The translations under genes and the position numbers were made by a program. This document shows, in pieces, positions 27,075 to 35,606 of a stretch of 64,000 nt of DNA. The notes under the pieces are model-generated. The model made no database searches and was not told the origin of the DNA. It was given only the letters and a program-made list of their open reading frames with translations. The first letter of the stretch is position 1. Every line of letters starts with the position of its first letter. The stretch comes from Peribacter sp043814035 (GTDB lineage: Bacteria > Patescibacteriota > Gracilibacteria > Peribacterales > Peribacteraceae), in contig JBDRKJ010000002.1 in NCBI GenBank assembly GCA_043814035.1, forward strand, positions 186,001 through 250,000. Reading direction: 5' to 3'.

Positions 27075-29948
27075 ATGGCGCATAAAGGATTCACCGCGGT
27101 CGAAATGCTTCTCACGCTCGGCATTATCGCGGTTACAGCAGGTGCGAGCGTTCCTCTCTACCGGACGTACCAGCTTCGCAGTGATCTGGACATAGCAGTG
27201 GAGCAGGCCAAGCACGCACTCGAGCGCGCTCAAGTTCTGGCCCGCGCCGGACAGAACGATTCTATGTGGGGGTTCGCCACCGTTCAGGCCATCCTCTTTC
27301 AAGGAGAGGCCTTCGCTATTCGTGAGCCTGACGCTGATGAGCTTTACGTTCTTCCCGCGACTGTTCGCGTCTCGGGCCTGTTGGAAGTGGTGTTCCAGCG
27401 CGTGACGGGTGAGCCGCTGATGAGCGGAGACATTATCTACGAAGCGGGAAACGGTGAGCAGCGAATTATCACCGTCACCCCCGAAGGACCAATTACATTC
27501 AGCCCCCTCTTGCCGCCTGCGTCATCTTCGAGTGCGGGTACGAGTGAAGGAGCGTCGAGTTCCCTGCCGGGATCAGCGGCCAGTAGCTCAGAGCAGAGCA
27601 CGGGGAGTACAGGATCATCCACAAGCTCCACTGGAACAGAGAGCAGTGCCTCGAGTGATGGAGGAGTGGGAGGAGATGATAGTTCCAGTAGCGAGGCTAC
27701 ATGCGAAGATGCGTTCACACTTCTGCCAGATGGCACAGTGGAAACAGCGGGCACTGTCGATGCCACGATTACGGTGCTCGGCTCACAAGTGGGCGAGGGT
27801 GCCGGCGGTAGAGCGGCGAAAGTTATTGTTTCGGTGAGTACCGACGAAGGAGACACGTGGGTGCCGCTCTTCAATGGTAAGTCAGTAAGCGGAGGTGAAG
27901 AGGAAGTAATTCAGAATCTTCCCTCTGGGACGAAGCTTCTCGTTCAGGTGAACGGTCGACACTCTTGGCTCTTCAACCGAACATTCCGTTCCAATAATTC
28001 TGCGGGGCACATGCTCGTTCTGCGCAATGGCCACCTGTTGCCCACGACGCTCTACGATGCCTTTGGAAATCCGACGAGCCTTGCACCGTTTCTGCGCGCG
28101 ATCATCGAGAGTGGACGCATGAAAATTCATCCTCATGCCGTGGTGTTCCTTACGGAGCTTGATGCGCTTTGGAAGGGCTCATCAAAATTCCAGGATGCCG
28201 CCATTCAGGTCGCCTTTGCAGTGAAGCCGGGCAGCTGCGCCCAGTCGACGGATCCCAAAGTGAAGCTCGTCTTCAATCGCATCGAAAATCAGGGAGCTGG
28301 TAACATGAAGCCACGTGCCTACGTTGGCCCACAGGGCATTCTGTTTGCCGAGGACCAGTGGATTCCCCTCTCGGTGGCCGGCGTGACCATGGTCGACAAC
28401 AACCTCGTCGAAAATGTTCCGGGTATGTCCATCGAACGCCGCAGTGGTGTACTGCGTGTGCTTCTGCACGGATCGCACATCATTCCTTCAGGCAAAGAGA
28501 TCGTGGATGCACGCGTGATTTTCGATCGTGCACAGATCTCATCGATCGAGGCAGACACTGGTCAGAACGTCCCTGAAGATCTGACAGATGGCATTGTCAA
28601 CGATGGCCCAGGGGGTGATGAAGTCACTATTGCAGCAGATCAGCGTTCGGCGCTCTACCAGACGCGTGTGACGGTTGCCGACGATGCAATTCTTATTTAC
28701 TGGAATGTCGCGAGCGCCACCTCCAGTTCCACCTCTACCTCCAGTTCCAGTACATCTTCTGTTGCAAGTTCGGCCGCCTCAAGCGCGACTTCTTCTGTCT
28801 CCTCATCCGAGACAGGGGAAGACGTTCAAGACGGCAGCCAAAGCAGTGTGCCAGCTGATCCCTGTGCTGCCACATACACACTCGATGACAGCGGTCGTAT
28901 CGTTTTGGGGGAACAGGCAGATGTCACCTTCACCGTCCTCGGATCGTATGCCACGTATGGCGCAAATGGTCCGATGGTGCATGTGCGTTTGAATACCAGC
29001 TTTGACGGCGGAAGCACGTGGCGCGGCCTCTTCAATTTCCGCGACATTCTTGCGGGCGACACACAGACGTTCCGCGATGTGCCCTCCGGCTCGGCCATCT
29101 CGCTTTCTGCAGAGGGCCGGTACTCCTGGCTCTTCAAGCGTGTTGCCAATGTGTCCGATCACGCGGATCGTGTGAAGTTCCTGCGCCCCGGATCAGTTCT
29201 TCCGGGCATTGGATTACTCGCAACACCGACGCGCCTGCGACCGTTCCTGCGTGACAGAATTTCTGACGGATATATTCAACTGAGTGCCAGACAGCTGTTG
29301 GCACTCGTCGAACTGCAGGATCTCGACGACACAGCGGATTTCCAAGATGCCGTGGTGGTGATTTCACTCAGTAAACCGGCGAGCGGTGGTGTCTGTGGAG
29401 ATGACAGCACGAGTAGTCAGGCAAGCTCACTCACCAGCACCAGCTCTGATTCGTCTTCAGTGTCTTCTCAAGTTCCGGGGATCAAGATGACAATTTGTCA
29501 CTATCCTTCAACTGATCGTATGCACCCGATAACCATTGAAATCGCTGAACCCGCATGGCCCGCACACAACGCCATGGGTGCTCGTCTGGGAGCGTGCGAA
29601 TCTGATGATGATGGTGATGGCATAGCGAATTCCCAGGATTTCTGCCCGGGTACCTACCTGCCGGAATCCGTTCCGACAGAGTTTATGCTCTTCAATCGCT
29701 ACGCTCTCACGAGTACTACAGGCATCTTCCGTGAGGGTCCGCGCAAGCGCGTGAGTTCTTTCTCGCTCACCGATACACGTGGATGCAGTTGCGAGCAGCT
29801 GATCGACGTTGCAGAAGGTGTGCGCGAATACTACTTCACGAGTGAGCCACTCCTCCTGCGTGAACTGAAGAGTCTCTTTCCCTTTTACACGAACGGTGCA
29901 CGACAATTTGGCTGTGGAACAGCCATTCTGAGAATGTCGCGACCGTAG
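27075..29948 (+). CDS. Giant modular prepilin-like protein (candidate pilus-tip adhesin)
   Basis: 957 residues, far longer than a normal pilin. The N-terminus MAHKG-FTAVEMLLTLGIIA is a class III prepilin signal with Glu at +5, followed by a pilin-like helix. A Ser-rich linker (~150-208) precedes domain A (210-391) and, after a middle beta-rich region and a second Ser-rich linker (~565-590), domain B (597-775). A and B are homologous: both contain TVLGS, G-x-TW-LFN, PSG, GR-SWLF-R, PFLR and a late LxxLxDxxxFQDA. Near 800-840 there is a CHYP...GAC module, then a TSP3-like calcium motif DDDGDGIANSQDFCPG near 842. It follows pilC in the operon. Minor-pilin or tip-adhesin role is inferred from the architecture. 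Confidence 0.85.
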   Translation: MAHKGFTAVEMLLTLGIIAVTAGASVPLYRTYQLRSDLDIAVEQAKHALERAQVLARAGQNDSMWGFATVQAILFQGEAFAIREPDADELYVLPATVRVSGLLEVVFQRVTGEPLMSGDIIYEAGNGEQRIITVTPEGPITFSPLLPPASSSSAGTSEGASSSLPGSAASSSEQSTGSTGSSTSSTGTESSASSDGGVGGDDSSSSEATCEDAFTLLPDGTVETAGTVDATITVLGSQVGEGAGGRAAKVIVSVSTDEGDTWVPLFNGKSVSGGEEEVIQNLPSGTKLLVQVNGRHSWLFNRTFRSNNSAGHMLVLRNGHLLPTTLYDAFGNPTSLAPFLRAIIESGRMKIHPHAVVFLTELDALWKGSSKFQDAAIQVAFAVKPGSCAQSTDPKVKLVFNRIENQGAGNMKPRAYVGPQGILFAEDQWIPLSVAGVTMVDNNLVENVPGMSIERRSGVLRVLLHGSHIIPSGKEIVDARVIFDRAQISSIEADTGQNVPEDLTDGIVNDGPGGDEVTIAADQRSALYQTRVTVADDAILIYWNVASATSSSTSTSSSSTSSVASSAASSATSSVSSSETGEDVQDGSQSSVPADPCAATYTLDDSGRIVLGEQADVTFTVLGSYATYGANGPMVHVRLNTSFDGGSTWRGLFNFRDILAGDTQTFRDVPSGSAISLSAEGRYSWLFKRVANVSDHADRVKFLRPGSVLPGIGLLATPTRLRPFLRDRISDGYIQLSARQLLALVELQDLDDTADFQDAVVVISLSKPASGGVCGDDSTSSQASSLTSTSSDSSSVSSQVPGIKMTICHYPSTDRMHPITIEIAEPAWPAHNAMGARLGACESDDDGDGIANSQDFCPGTYLPESVPTEFMLFNRYALTSTTGIFREGPRKRVSSFSLTDTRGCSCEQLIDVAEGVREYYFTSEPLLLRELKSLFPFYTNGARQFGCGTAILRMSRP

Positions 29949-30083
29949 GGGATTTCATAATCCGATACACGGTGTGCAGGGAGGCAAGTCCTCCCTGTAT
30001 ACTGCGTATCTGTTCCCCTCTTCCTCCGTCCTCGATCGGGTTCGCTCCTCCTCGAAGCTCTACTAGGAGTCGCAATATTCGCA

Positions 30084-31460
30084 ATGCTTGCCGGCGCTGT
30101 TACGTCGGTGCTCTTCGTGGGACAGGAGGGGACACTGCTGAGTGGCGATCACGTGCGAGCGGTCTATTTGGCCTCTGAGGCACTTACAGCAGCCCGTAGC
30201 ATGCGGGATGCCTCCTTCGATCAATTGGTTCCGGGTCAGCATGGCATCTGCATCGGGGCAACAGGGCTGTGGGAGTTCTGCGGACAAGAGAACGTGACGG
30301 ACGATGAATTTACCACCACGCTCACTATTCAGACTGTGGCAGAAGATCACGTGCGCGTGACGGCGGAAACACGCTGGCGCGAGGGTAATTCACGATCGGG
30401 GTCCGTGCTCCTTCGAGAGGAACTCACGGACTGGCGAGCGATAAAACCCATTGGCGATTGGGCGTCGGTCTTTCTTGAGGGTTCTTCGGTCATCGAGGGA
30501 CAACCACTCTTCTCGGGCATAGCCCTCAAAGACGGTGTTGCTTTTGTTACCAGTGCGTATGGTGAAGGCGGTAAAGGGCTGCACGTTTACGACTACAGTA
30601 TCGATGGTGACCCCCTTCCTCTTGCGACAGGTTTTGATCTGGGCGTTGCGGGATACGCGACGATCGTGAACGGTGATGTGTTATTCGTTGCAACGGCGAA
30701 TTCTTCTGCCGACATTCAGGTGTTCGACATCACAGACCCATCTACCCTCTCACAATCGAAATTACTTGCTTCGATCAATGTGCCCGGCGGGGGGCGGGTG
30801 CGTTCACTCGCGCTCTTTGGCAATACACTCTTTGTTGGTGCGACCGAAGACGCAGTGGAGCCCGAGTTCTTCGCCTACGACGTGCTTGATCCCGAATTAC
30901 CGCAACTCCTCGATTCAATCGATGACGAAACATCATTCTTCGGCTTAAGTCTGCACGACGGCTTTGCTTATGTTTCGGGGTCAATGGATGCATTGGAACT
31001 GAGAGTGATGGACGTGTTTGATCCCACAGAACTTTCGGTCGCTCTTGGAGAGGGATTCAACCTCACCGATGTGCACGATGCTCTCTCGGTTGCCACGGTG
31101 AACGATGATCTTCTCCTTGGGCGCCGCAGTGGGGAAGCAATTGAAGAACTCATCCTCTTCGATATCAGCACAGGGGCGATTCCGTCATCGCCACCCGGTC
31201 CGTGGTATCAAGAGATTGGGGGCAGCGTTCCCTCTCTCGTTACAGAGCCCGGAGGTCGTTATGCCTTCGTCGCAACCGACAACATTGCGGCGCAGTTACA
31301 GGTGGCCGACCTTGCGGCGTTCCGCGATGGACAATTCCCCATTGTGACAAGTGCAACAACATTGACTGGTGGCGGACGCGCAGTGGCCTACGACGCGCAG
31401 CGTGACCGCGTGTTGCTCGCAACGGATCGTGGGGTTCTTCTCTACCGCCCCGGCCTATGA
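30084..31460 (+). CDS. PilV-like prepilin with beta-propeller domain; true start unclear
   Basis: The first in-frame ATG (30084) yields 458 residues, but the frame upstream still codes for protein: from about 30036 it reads SGSLLLEALLGVAIFAMLAG, a clear prepilin signal (cleavage after Gly, Glu at +5). No ATG, GTG or TTG exists in that frame between the stop at 29958 and 30084, so the real start is a non-standard codon, or the sequence has an error. Then LASEALTAARSMRDASFDQL resembles PilV proteins. Residues ~145-455 are repeated beta-rich units (LHVYDYSI, IQVFDITDPS, FFAYDVLDPE, LRVMDVFDPT, LILFDIST) of the LVIVD propeller kind. It overlaps the next gene by four bases. Confidence 0.8.
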   Translation: MLAGAVTSVLFVGQEGTLLSGDHVRAVYLASEALTAARSMRDASFDQLVPGQHGICIGATGLWEFCGQENVTDDEFTTTLTIQTVAEDHVRVTAETRWREGNSRSGSVLLREELTDWRAIKPIGDWASVFLEGSSVIEGQPLFSGIALKDGVAFVTSAYGEGGKGLHVYDYSIDGDPLPLATGFDLGVAGYATIVNGDVLFVATANSSADIQVFDITDPSTLSQSKLLASINVPGGGRVRSLALFGNTLFVGATEDAVEPEFFAYDVLDPELPQLLDSIDDETSFFGLSLHDGFAYVSGSMDALELRVMDVFDPTELSVALGEGFNLTDVHDALSVATVNDDLLLGRRSGEAIEELILFDISTGAIPSSPPGPWYQEIGGSVPSLVTEPGGRYAFVATDNIAAQLQVADLAAFRDGQFPIVTSATTLTGGGRAVAYDAQRDRVLLATDRGVLLYRPGL

Positions 31461-31879
31461 TGTCCATGCGTGCCCGCCCCGGCTATATCTTCCTACTGAG
31501 CATCATCATGATCGGAGCAGTTGCTCTTGCCACCTTGAGTTCGTTGCTTATGATTGGCATCGGCTCACTGCAGATCGGTTTTACGATTCGGCAATCGGAG
31601 CAGGCACGTTCACTGGCGCAGACCTGTGCGGAACGCGCACTCCGTGCACTGTGGGATGACACGGGCTATGTCGGAGTCGAGGCATTGACCTTCGATGAAG
31701 GGGAGTGTGACATTCTGCGCGTGGGAGGATCAGGAAACGAAAATCGCTCAGTGTGTGCTGAGGGGCGCGTAGGGGCGACCGTACGCCGTTACGAGATTCT
31801 CTTGAGTCGTGTTCTTCCATCGATTGAGGTATCTGCCTGGCGTGAAGTGGAACAATTTTCTGCCTGTTCGTACGAATGA
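31457..31879 (+). CDS. PilX-like minor pilus assembly protein
   Basis: 140 residues with an N-terminal hydrophobic helix (GYIFLLSIIMIGAVALATL) followed by QSEQARSLAQTCAERALRAL, the amphipathic helix pattern of PilX/GspK-like proteins that sit at the pilus tip. The +5 Glu of a normal prepilin is missing (Ile/Leu there), as in GspK-like members. Three or four cysteines could form disulfides. It overlaps both neighbours by ATGA, so it is made together with them. The exact start among three nearby Met codons (31457, 31460, 31466) is unsure. Confidence 0.75.
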   Translation: MMSMRARPGYIFLLSIIMIGAVALATLSSLLMIGIGSLQIGFTIRQSEQARSLAQTCAERALRALWDDTGYVGVEALTFDEGECDILRVGGSGNENRSVCAEGRVGATVRRYEILLSRVLPSIEVSAWREVEQFSACSYE

Positions 31880-32520
31880 AGAAGTGCATCATCCATATGC
31901 GGCCCGGGACCACGCTCGTCGAGCTACTACTCTTTCTTGCCTTCTTCGCTGTCGTCGGGGGAACGGTGATTTCCATTCTGTTCGCTACGAGTGATCAGCG
32001 TGCTCGACAGCAGACGATTGCGTCTGTGGAACGCGTAGGCCTGCAAACATTGCAGGGACTGCGATGGCGCATCGAACATGCAGAGCGCATCATGGATCCC
32101 GCAAGCGGGTCAACAGGATCGATTCTGACGCTCCAGATGGTTTCGGAGTACGATGACCCTTTCGTTGTAGGGGTAGAGAGCGGCTCTCTCGTACTCGTCC
32201 TTCGAGAGACCAAGCAGGTACTCACGCCAGCTGGCATGACGATTTCAGGATTTACCGCACGCAATAGTTCGCCCAATGACGATCATCCCACTTTGCTCCT
32301 CTCATTCGATCTGGCCGAGACGTATCCACTCCCCTCTACTGCGGTTCCGCAGTATGCACGGCACTTTGAAATGGCGGTTCAGCTTCTTCCTAAAGATCAG
32401 CCAACAGGAAATGCATGCGGATGCCCCGCTCCTACATGTCAGGGGGGAACGTATATCTGGAACGTGTGTTCGGGTGATGACTGTGGCGTCGCATCCGTCG
32501 CCTTGCCGTGCTCGCAATGA
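31876..32520 (+). CDS. PilW/GspJ-like minor prepilin
   Basis: 214 residues. HMRPG-TTLVELLLFLAFFAVVG is a prepilin signal with Glu at +5. The following helix (SDQRARQQTIASVERVGLQTL) and beta-rich region fit PilW/GspJ minor pilins. The C-terminus is cysteine-rich (CGCPAPTC, CSGDDCG, PCSQ), suggesting a disulfide-stabilised head. It overlaps the PilX-like gene by four bases and precedes the probable major pilin by 129 bases. Confidence 0.82.
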   Translation: MKKCIIHMRPGTTLVELLLFLAFFAVVGGTVISILFATSDQRARQQTIASVERVGLQTLQGLRWRIEHAERIMDPASGSTGSILTLQMVSEYDDPFVVGVESGSLVLVLRETKQVLTPAGMTISGFTARNSSPNDDHPTLLLSFDLAETYPLPSTAVPQYARHFEMAVQLLPKDQPTGNACGCPAPTCQGGTYIWNVCSGDDCGVASVALPCSQ

Positions 32521-32578
32521 AAATTGCGAAACCTTTTTTGTTTCAGTCAATAGAATTGAAGCCCCACAAGGAAAAACT

Positions 32579-32587
32579 TGTTACACT
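32579..32587 (+). promoter_or_regulatory. Extended -10 before the major pilin gene
   Basis: tgttacact (TGnTACACT) lies 62 bases before the pilin ATG. It would let the major pilin be transcribed more strongly than the rest of the operon. No -35 at normal spacing is clear. Confidence 0.45.
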
Positions 32588-32649
32588 GCGCGAGAGCATT
32601 CTTTGTATGCTGTGCTCGTTCTCTTCCTATCTCTTCCCCAATTTTTCTC

Positions 32650-33096
32650 ATGAAGATTCATCTCTCTCGTAGAGGGTTCACTCTGATTGAACTCCTTCTC
32701 GTCATCGGAATCATCGCGATTCTGGCTTCTATTGTCATCGTGGCGATCAACCCCACCAAGCAGATGGGCGACGCGCGAAACGCACAACGCCGCAGTGACG
32801 TGAATACCATTCTCAATGCTGTCTATCAGTACGCCATCGATAACAACGGCACCATGCCGGGCTGCCTGGCATCCGGCACGGGTGGCCACATCTGTGTGAA
32901 GGCTTCTTCCTGCACAGGTGTCACAAATGGCTGTGACTTGGATTCCCTCACGACGTCGTACATCGTCGATCTGCCGACAGATCCCTCGGGTGCCACGGGC
33001 AACGACACGAATTACGATGTGGCCATTACGAGCGGTCGCGTCACCGTGTCGGCACCAGTGGCCGAACAGAGCCAGACCATCTCGGTTACGCGCTAA
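32650..33096 (+). CDS. Probable major type IV pilin
   Basis: 148 residues with a classic prepilin start: SRRG-FTLIELLLVIGIIAILASIVIVAINP, basic leader, cleavage after Gly and Glu at +5. The next segment, QMGDARNAQRRSDVNTILNAVYQYAIDNNG, is typical of GspG/PilA-type pilins. Four cysteines in the head (CLASGTGGHIC, SSCTGVTNGC) could form disulfides. It is the shortest and most canonical prepilin in the cluster, has its own likely promoter and is followed by a terminator, which together suggest the main filament subunit. The ATG at 32650 is preferred over 32578 because a prepilin leader should be short. Confidence 0.88.
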   Translation: MKIHLSRRGFTLIELLLVIGIIAILASIVIVAINPTKQMGDARNAQRRSDVNTILNAVYQYAIDNNGTMPGCLASGTGGHICVKASSCTGVTNGCDLDSLTTSYIVDLPTDPSGATGNDTNYDVAITSGRVTVSAPVAEQSQTISVTR

Positions 33097-33121
33097 AGAG
33101 AACAAGAGCACTATTCCATTA

Positions 33122-33154
33122 CCCCGTACTTCTGAATCCAGAGTGCGGGGTTTT
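33122..33154 (+). terminator. Intrinsic terminator after the pilin operon
   Basis: ccccgtact (33122-33130) pairs with agtgcgggg (33142-33150) with one G-T wobble, and tttt follows. It closes the operon that began at 23.3 kb. Confidence 0.75.
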
Positions 33155-33210
33155 GGTGATGTGCGCAGGATTCAGGGGTAAATCGGATAATGGTAAGAAG
33201 TTAATAAATA

Positions 33211-33219
33211 TGGTATAAT
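33211..33219 (+). promoter_or_regulatory. Extended -10 promoter of the histidine kinase
   Basis: tggtataat gives TGnTATAAT, ending 20 bases before the ATG at 33240. Upstream sequence is AT-rich, without a strong -35. Confidence 0.6.
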
Positions 33220-33239
33220 CATCTGTAAGACACACATCC

Positions 33240-34787
33240 ATGATCATGTCCCCACATACGTCCATTCGGCCGCAAAGTCCACGCGTGCGTGGTTCCATCT
33301 TCTGGCGCACGGTGCGTCAGTTTGCCTTGCTGGCGACGTTCTCGGTTGTGCTGTTTTCGGGTGCTGCTGCTTTGGCAGCGCGTCCTCTCCCTCCACTCTT
33401 CGCTTCACTCTTCGCGCTGCTTGGCGCGTTGGTATTTATCCTTGCTGTGGCACTGGCGTACTTTCTTGCCAAAGGATTAACAGGCCCCATTGTTTCTCTG
33501 TACCGCAGAGTCGCGCGGCTCGGGCCGGATCACTGGGAGTATCAGGCGGCAGAGAAAGTAACCGATGAAGTGGGGATGCTCGACTCTGCTATTGCAGACA
33601 TGGCGCACCGTCTCGAGCGTGGGTATGAGTATCTGCAAAGTGAAGTCGAAAAACGTACGAGCGAACTCAAGGAACAATATCTCAAAGACCGTACCATCCT
33701 CACATCCATTCACCACGGAGTCGTTGTCACGGATCAGCAGGGCCTGATTGTTGACGTCAATCCTATGGGTGTGAGCATCATGGGCAAGGAGCGATCAGAA
33801 GAAGTGCTCGGATATCCTGCAACGGAGTTGCTCCCGCTCTCGAGCCATCACCATTCCATTGCCGCCGATCAACATCCCATTGCCCTCTGCTTACAGTCTC
33901 ACGCAGAGGTCCGACCTCAGCCGCAGCAGCAAGTGAGCATTGAGCGCTCTGATCGTACGAGAGTGCCAGTCATGTTCATCGTGAGCCCGCTGCTGTCTGG
34001 TGGACAGCTCCTCGGCGCAGTGGCGGTGTTCCATGATGTGACGGAGGAACGCAAGCTCGATTACATGAAATCAGAATTTATTTCACTGGCATCACACCAG
34101 TTGCGAACCCCCCTCTCCACCATTTCGTGGTACTTGGAGTTGCTGCAGACAGATACCCAAGAAAAACTCTCGCCGACGCAAGAATCGTATATAACAGAGA
34201 TGTGCACTGCGAGTCAGCGCATGGTGAGCCTCATTGATGCCTTGCTCCATGTTTCGAAGCTGGAGGGCGGCGGTGTTGCTGCGCCGGTTGTGCAAGAAGT
34301 TGATCTTGTCACGCTCGTACAAGATGCAGCAGAAGACGAACGGTCTTTTGCGAAGGAGCGCAAGATCAGCCTGGAACTGCGTGCGCCCGATCATCTGTCG
34401 ATCGCAACAGATCCGACATTCGTGCAGATCATCCTGCATAATATTCTCAGCAATGCCGTGAAGTACTCGAAGTCTGGCGGAAGTATTGATGTTTCACTCA
34501 AGCAGTCTGACAAGATGGTCTCGATTACCGTTCAGGATACGGGGCTTGGAATTCCTCAGGAGGAACAGCGCTATCTCTTCACGCGTCTTTTTCGCGCATC
34601 CAACGCCACGAAAGTTGATACGACGGGCAGCGGTCTCGGGCTCTACATTTCACGCATGCTGGCCGAACAGCTCAAAGGGAAAATCTCCTTCCTCAGTACC
34701 GAAGGCAAAGGAACATCCTTTACTTTAGAGCTCCCTTTAGACACATGGAAGAAGCCCGATGGTATTGCCACCAAGGCTTCCTCATGA
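33240..34787 (+). CDS. PAS-domain sensor histidine kinase
   Basis: 515 residues. Two membrane helices at about 26-46 and 54-77 with almost no loop between them, so there is no extracytoplasmic sensor domain; a HAMP-like segment follows, then a PAS domain (~155-275: TSIHHGVVVTDQQGLIVDVN). The HisKA domain has SLASHQLRTPLS with phospho-acceptor His286. The ATPase domain shows the N box (ILHNILSNAVKYS), G1 (VQDTGLGIP) and G2 (GSGLGLYISRML). No response regulator is adjacent; the receiver protein at 23.3 kb at the other end of the pilus operon is a candidate partner. The stop is five bases from the 3' end of RNase P RNA on the opposite strand. Confidence 0.92.
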   Translation: MIMSPHTSIRPQSPRVRGSIFWRTVRQFALLATFSVVLFSGAAALAARPLPPLFASLFALLGALVFILAVALAYFLAKGLTGPIVSLYRRVARLGPDHWEYQAAEKVTDEVGMLDSAIADMAHRLERGYEYLQSEVEKRTSELKEQYLKDRTILTSIHHGVVVTDQQGLIVDVNPMGVSIMGKERSEEVLGYPATELLPLSSHHHSIAADQHPIALCLQSHAEVRPQPQQQVSIERSDRTRVPVMFIVSPLLSGGQLLGAVAVFHDVTEERKLDYMKSEFISLASHQLRTPLSTISWYLELLQTDTQEKLSPTQESYITEMCTASQRMVSLIDALLHVSKLEGGGVAAPVVQEVDLVTLVQDAAEDERSFAKERKISLELRAPDHLSIATDPTFVQIILHNILSNAVKYSKSGGSIDVSLKQSDKMVSITVQDTGLGIPQEEQRYLFTRLFRASNATKVDTTGSGLGLYISRMLAEQLKGKISFLSTEGKGTSFTLELPLDTWKKPDGIATKASS

Positions 34788-34792
34788 GTGTA

Positions 34793-35168
34793 CCTGCTCT
34801 TCTGTACGCCGGGTTCTGTCTTCCCGCGTAGGCGGGATGGATGATCATCTCTCTGGGATCTCGGTTGCCCGAAGACCTCAATGCGGAGGGGTGATCGGCG
34901 CAGCGGAACCACTGCGGATTTCCGACGACCCAAATCCTCCTTGCACCACCTAGAGTTTGCCAACCCCGCATCAAGTGCGGGGCCTCGGTACTCCGAGGCG
35001 TTTCACTCCCCTTACGGGGCTCGTCTCTGTGGTACTAGTCCGTATCCGCCTTTACCGGATATGTGACGGATAGGTGGGCGTTACCCACTAGGCGTTCGCG
35101 TGGTGCCCGGACGTTCCTCCCACGGCGTAGCCCAGAGGCGTAGCCGGGGCGATCATCGAAAGAGCAGG
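34793..35168 (-). ncRNA. rnpB: RNase P RNA
   Basis: Catalytic RNA that matures tRNA 5' ends. On the minus strand the 5' half contains GGGAGGAACGTCCGGGCACC, matching the universal GAGGAAAGTCCGGGC core, followed by a GTGAAACG segment and, near the 3' end, ACAGAACCCGGCGTACAG. The ends pair as helix P1: CCTGCTCTT at 35168-35160 with AAGAGCAGG at 34801-34793. The length of about 376 bases and the layout suggest an ancestral A-type molecule. It is transcribed toward the histidine kinase. Just upstream, agagcagga/tcctgctct (35161-35188) forms a competing hairpin. Confidence 0.93.
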
Positions 35169-35222
35169 AAGCTCTATTCTCCTGCTCTGTGCAATTTCCT
35201 GCAAGGTCATCACAAAGAAAAA

Positions 35223-35234
35223 TGGAGCCGCTTC
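35223..35234 (-). other. Fragment identical to the tRNA-Thr 3' end
   Basis: The 12 bases match 35375-35386 of the intact tRNA-Thr exactly, including the CCA end, and are followed on the minus strand by TTTTT. The rest of a tRNA cannot be recognised upstream. Confidence 0.5.
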
Positions 35235-35297
35235 TCCCTCGCGGGACTGCGATCCAAGCCTTTCGCACGGCGCTCTTTGAGCTTGTGCTCAAGAGCT

Positions 35298-35370
35298 TGG
35301 CTCTGGGAGGGGGATTTGAACCCCGGACTTAACTCTTACAAGTGAGTTGCTCTACCACTGAGCTATAGAA
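35298..35370 (-). pseudogene. Degenerate tRNA-Thr copy
   Basis: Nearly identical to the intact gene from the D arm through the T arm, including a TGT anticodon, but the anticodon arm has lost register (eight-base loop) and the acceptor strands no longer pair (TTTTCTA against TCCCAGA). A CCA is still present. It lies directly downstream of the intact gene, so it looks like a decayed tandem duplicate. Confidence 0.7.
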
Positions 35371-35374
35371 AACT

Positions 35375-35449
35375 TGGAGCCGCTTCGGGGATTTGAACCC
35401 CGGACCTACTCATTACAAGTGAGTTGCTCTACCACTGAGCTAAAGCGGC
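35375..35449 (-). tRNA. tRNA-Thr (anticodon TGT)
   Basis: Minus strand: acceptor GCCGCTT pairs with AAGCGGC, discriminator T, encoded CCA. The D arm GCTCAGTGGTAGAGC, anticodon stem ACTCA/TGAGT with loop CTTGTAA, and T arm CGGGG-TTCAAAT-CCCCG all fold. Decodes ACA/ACG-type Thr codons through UGU. Confidence 0.95.
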
Positions 35450-35456
35450 TTGAAGG

Positions 35457-35528
35457 AACTGCTCTACCACTGCTTGCCCACCGTAGCTCAAGCGAAGCGC
35501 GGAGCGAAGGCGGGAACTAAAGCGGCTG
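35457..35528 (-). pseudogene. tRNA-Thr copy split by an intergenic repeat
   Basis: gctctaccactg (35461-35472) and actaaagcggctgg (35515-35528) are the D-arm and 5' acceptor parts of the same tRNA-Thr, separated by about 42 inserted bases. Nothing of the anticodon or T arm remains between 35450 and 35457. On the minus strand a TATACT box at 35539-35544 lies just upstream and may drive the array. Confidence 0.6.
35473..35514 (+). repeat. Short intergenic repeat inserted into a tRNA-Thr copy
   Basis: cttgcccaccgtagctcaag ... gagcgaaggcggga, related to 6611-6652. Its outer parts are partly complementary (gcccaccgt/gcgggc-like). It interrupts the D arm of the third tRNA-Thr copy. Confidence 0.55.
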
Positions 35529-35606
35529 GTCCATAACCAGTATAGAAGAAATGTCATGTTTTTGAGAGGGTGATACCGATGAATTTCGTAGTACACTTCA
35601 GTCTCA

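Noticed and set aside
34759..35345. Several open frames across 34.8-35.3 kb
   Set aside because: This region is RNase P RNA and tRNA remnants; the frames are accidental.
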